Notes under the pieces: generated by a model
Database searches by the model: none
What the model saw: the letters and a program-made list of their open reading frames with translations, nothing else
What the model was told of the DNA's origin: nothing
Program-made: the position numbers and the translations under genes
Part shown: positions 4,917-5,280 of the stretch, piece by piece
How the letters are laid out: each line of letters begins with the position of its first letter
How positions within the stretch are numbered: position 1 is the first letter of the stretch
NCBI GenBank assembly: GCA_028683995.1
Contig: JAQUGU010000127.1
Location: 1 to 5,280 of the forward strand
DNA length: 5,280 nt
Source of the DNA: Syntrophomonadaceae bacterium
GTDB lineage: Bacteria > Bacillota > Syntrophomonadia > Syntrophomonadales > Syntrophomonadaceae
Direction: 5' to 3'

Positions 4917-5280
4917 ATGTTTAAACGAGGGAAAGTCAAAACAGCAATTATAGCAACAATGATGTTTATACTGATATGCACGCTATTTACTGGCTGTAGC
5001 AGTAAAAAAATCACTCAGACTCCACCGGCTCAGCCAACGGAACAAACCATAATCGACCATGCCGGAAGGTCGGTAACCATTCCTGCCAATATTGAAAAAG
5101 TCTATTACACCAGCCCTATCGGTATGATCATGGTATATACCATGGCACCCGAGAAGATGGCAGGATCGTCAATGCAACTCTCAGATAATGAAAAAAAGTA
5201 CCTGCTTCCACAGGTAAAAGAGCTCCCCTATCTGGGCGGTTTACAAATGAATGCCAAGATAAATACTGAAGAACTGGTGA
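4917..5280 (+). CDS. Lipoprotein substrate-binding protein of the FecCD-type importer (3' end outside window)
   Basis: The first 121 residues of a class III (BtuF/FepB-like) solute receptor are visible; the frame is open to the window end. A lipoprotein signal is clear: basic MFKRGKVK, a hydrophobic core, and lipobox FTGC with Cys27 as lipidated residue, followed by a polar linker rich in Pro, Thr and Gln. TIIDHAGRSVTIPANIEKVY is the standard start of the mature fold, followed by SPIGMIMVYTMAPEKMAG and LPYLGGL. It should be anchored on the outer face of the membrane and hand substrate to the permease. ATG 4917 is preceded by AAGGGG (4901-4906); the earlier ATG at 4907 ends after five codons. 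It begins 45 bases after the ATPase stop, so it is in the same operon. Ligand-binding residues lie mostly beyond the window; the gene order (accessory genes, permease, ATPase, then receptor) is less common than receptor first. Confidence 0.93.
   Translation, partial: MFKRGKVKTAIIATMMFILICTLFTGCSSKKITQTPPAQPTEQTIIDHAGRSVTIPANIEKVYYTSPIGMIMVYTMAPEKMAGSSMQLSDNEKKYLLPQVKELPYLGGLQMNAKINTEELV

Noticed and set aside
4907..4924. ATG 4907 as start of the binding protein
   Set aside because: That frame ends after five codons (MFKNV); the lipoprotein frame starts at 4917.
1..5280. CRISPR arrays, tRNA genes, insertion sequences or phage genes
   Set aside because: No regularly spaced repeats, no tRNA-like fold, and no transposase or integrase motif seen on either strand.

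Overview
The window reads like a chromosomal segment of an anaerobic, probably Gram-positive bacterium of the Desulfotomaculum/Pelotomaculum kind (Clostridia, Peptococcaceae). This is an inference from protein style: a NuoF-type diaphorase subunit, an FmdE protein with a C4 zinc finger, a DUF364 protein, strong Shine-Dalgarno sites with TTG/GTG starts, and a lipoprotein-anchored solute receptor. No rRNA or other taxonomic marker is present. All genes lie on the + strand.

Layout. Positions 3-461 hold the C-terminal end of a NuoF/HydB-family NADH-oxidising flavoprotein subunit, the last gene of an upstream redox operon. It is followed by a hairpin that probably ends that transcript (496-540). 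Positions 462-1079 are a 618-base gap without a convincing gene, but it is not empty. It carries an exact-consensus sigma-A promoter (TTGACA, 17-base spacer, TATAAT; 719-747), an inverted repeat just after the expected transcript start, and a leader of about 325 bases. The leader contains a long hairpin followed by a T-rich run (944-1000). A competing upstream segment (929-936) could disrupt this hairpin, so the leader looks like a transcription attenuator or riboswitch-type control element of unknown ligand.

Positions 1080-5280 form one closely packed operon: a stand-alone XdhC Rossmann-domain protein, an FmdE-family protein with a zinc finger, a DUF4213/DUF364 protein, a FecCD-type ABC permease, its ATPase, and the start of the lipoprotein substrate-binding protein (cut by the window end).

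How they may work together. FecCD-type importers carry iron-siderophores, haem, cobalamin and, in the MolBCA branch, molybdate or tungstate. XdhC proteins insert or mature the molybdenum cofactor, FmdE was first named from molybdenum formylmethanofuran dehydrogenase operons, and DUF364 has been proposed to bind heavy metals. The most economical inference is a molybdenum/tungsten uptake and cofactor-handling module, possibly feeding a Mo/W enzyme. The substrate is not proven by the sequence; iron or another metal chelate remains possible. The most interesting unexplained element is the structured leader between the promoter and the first gene.
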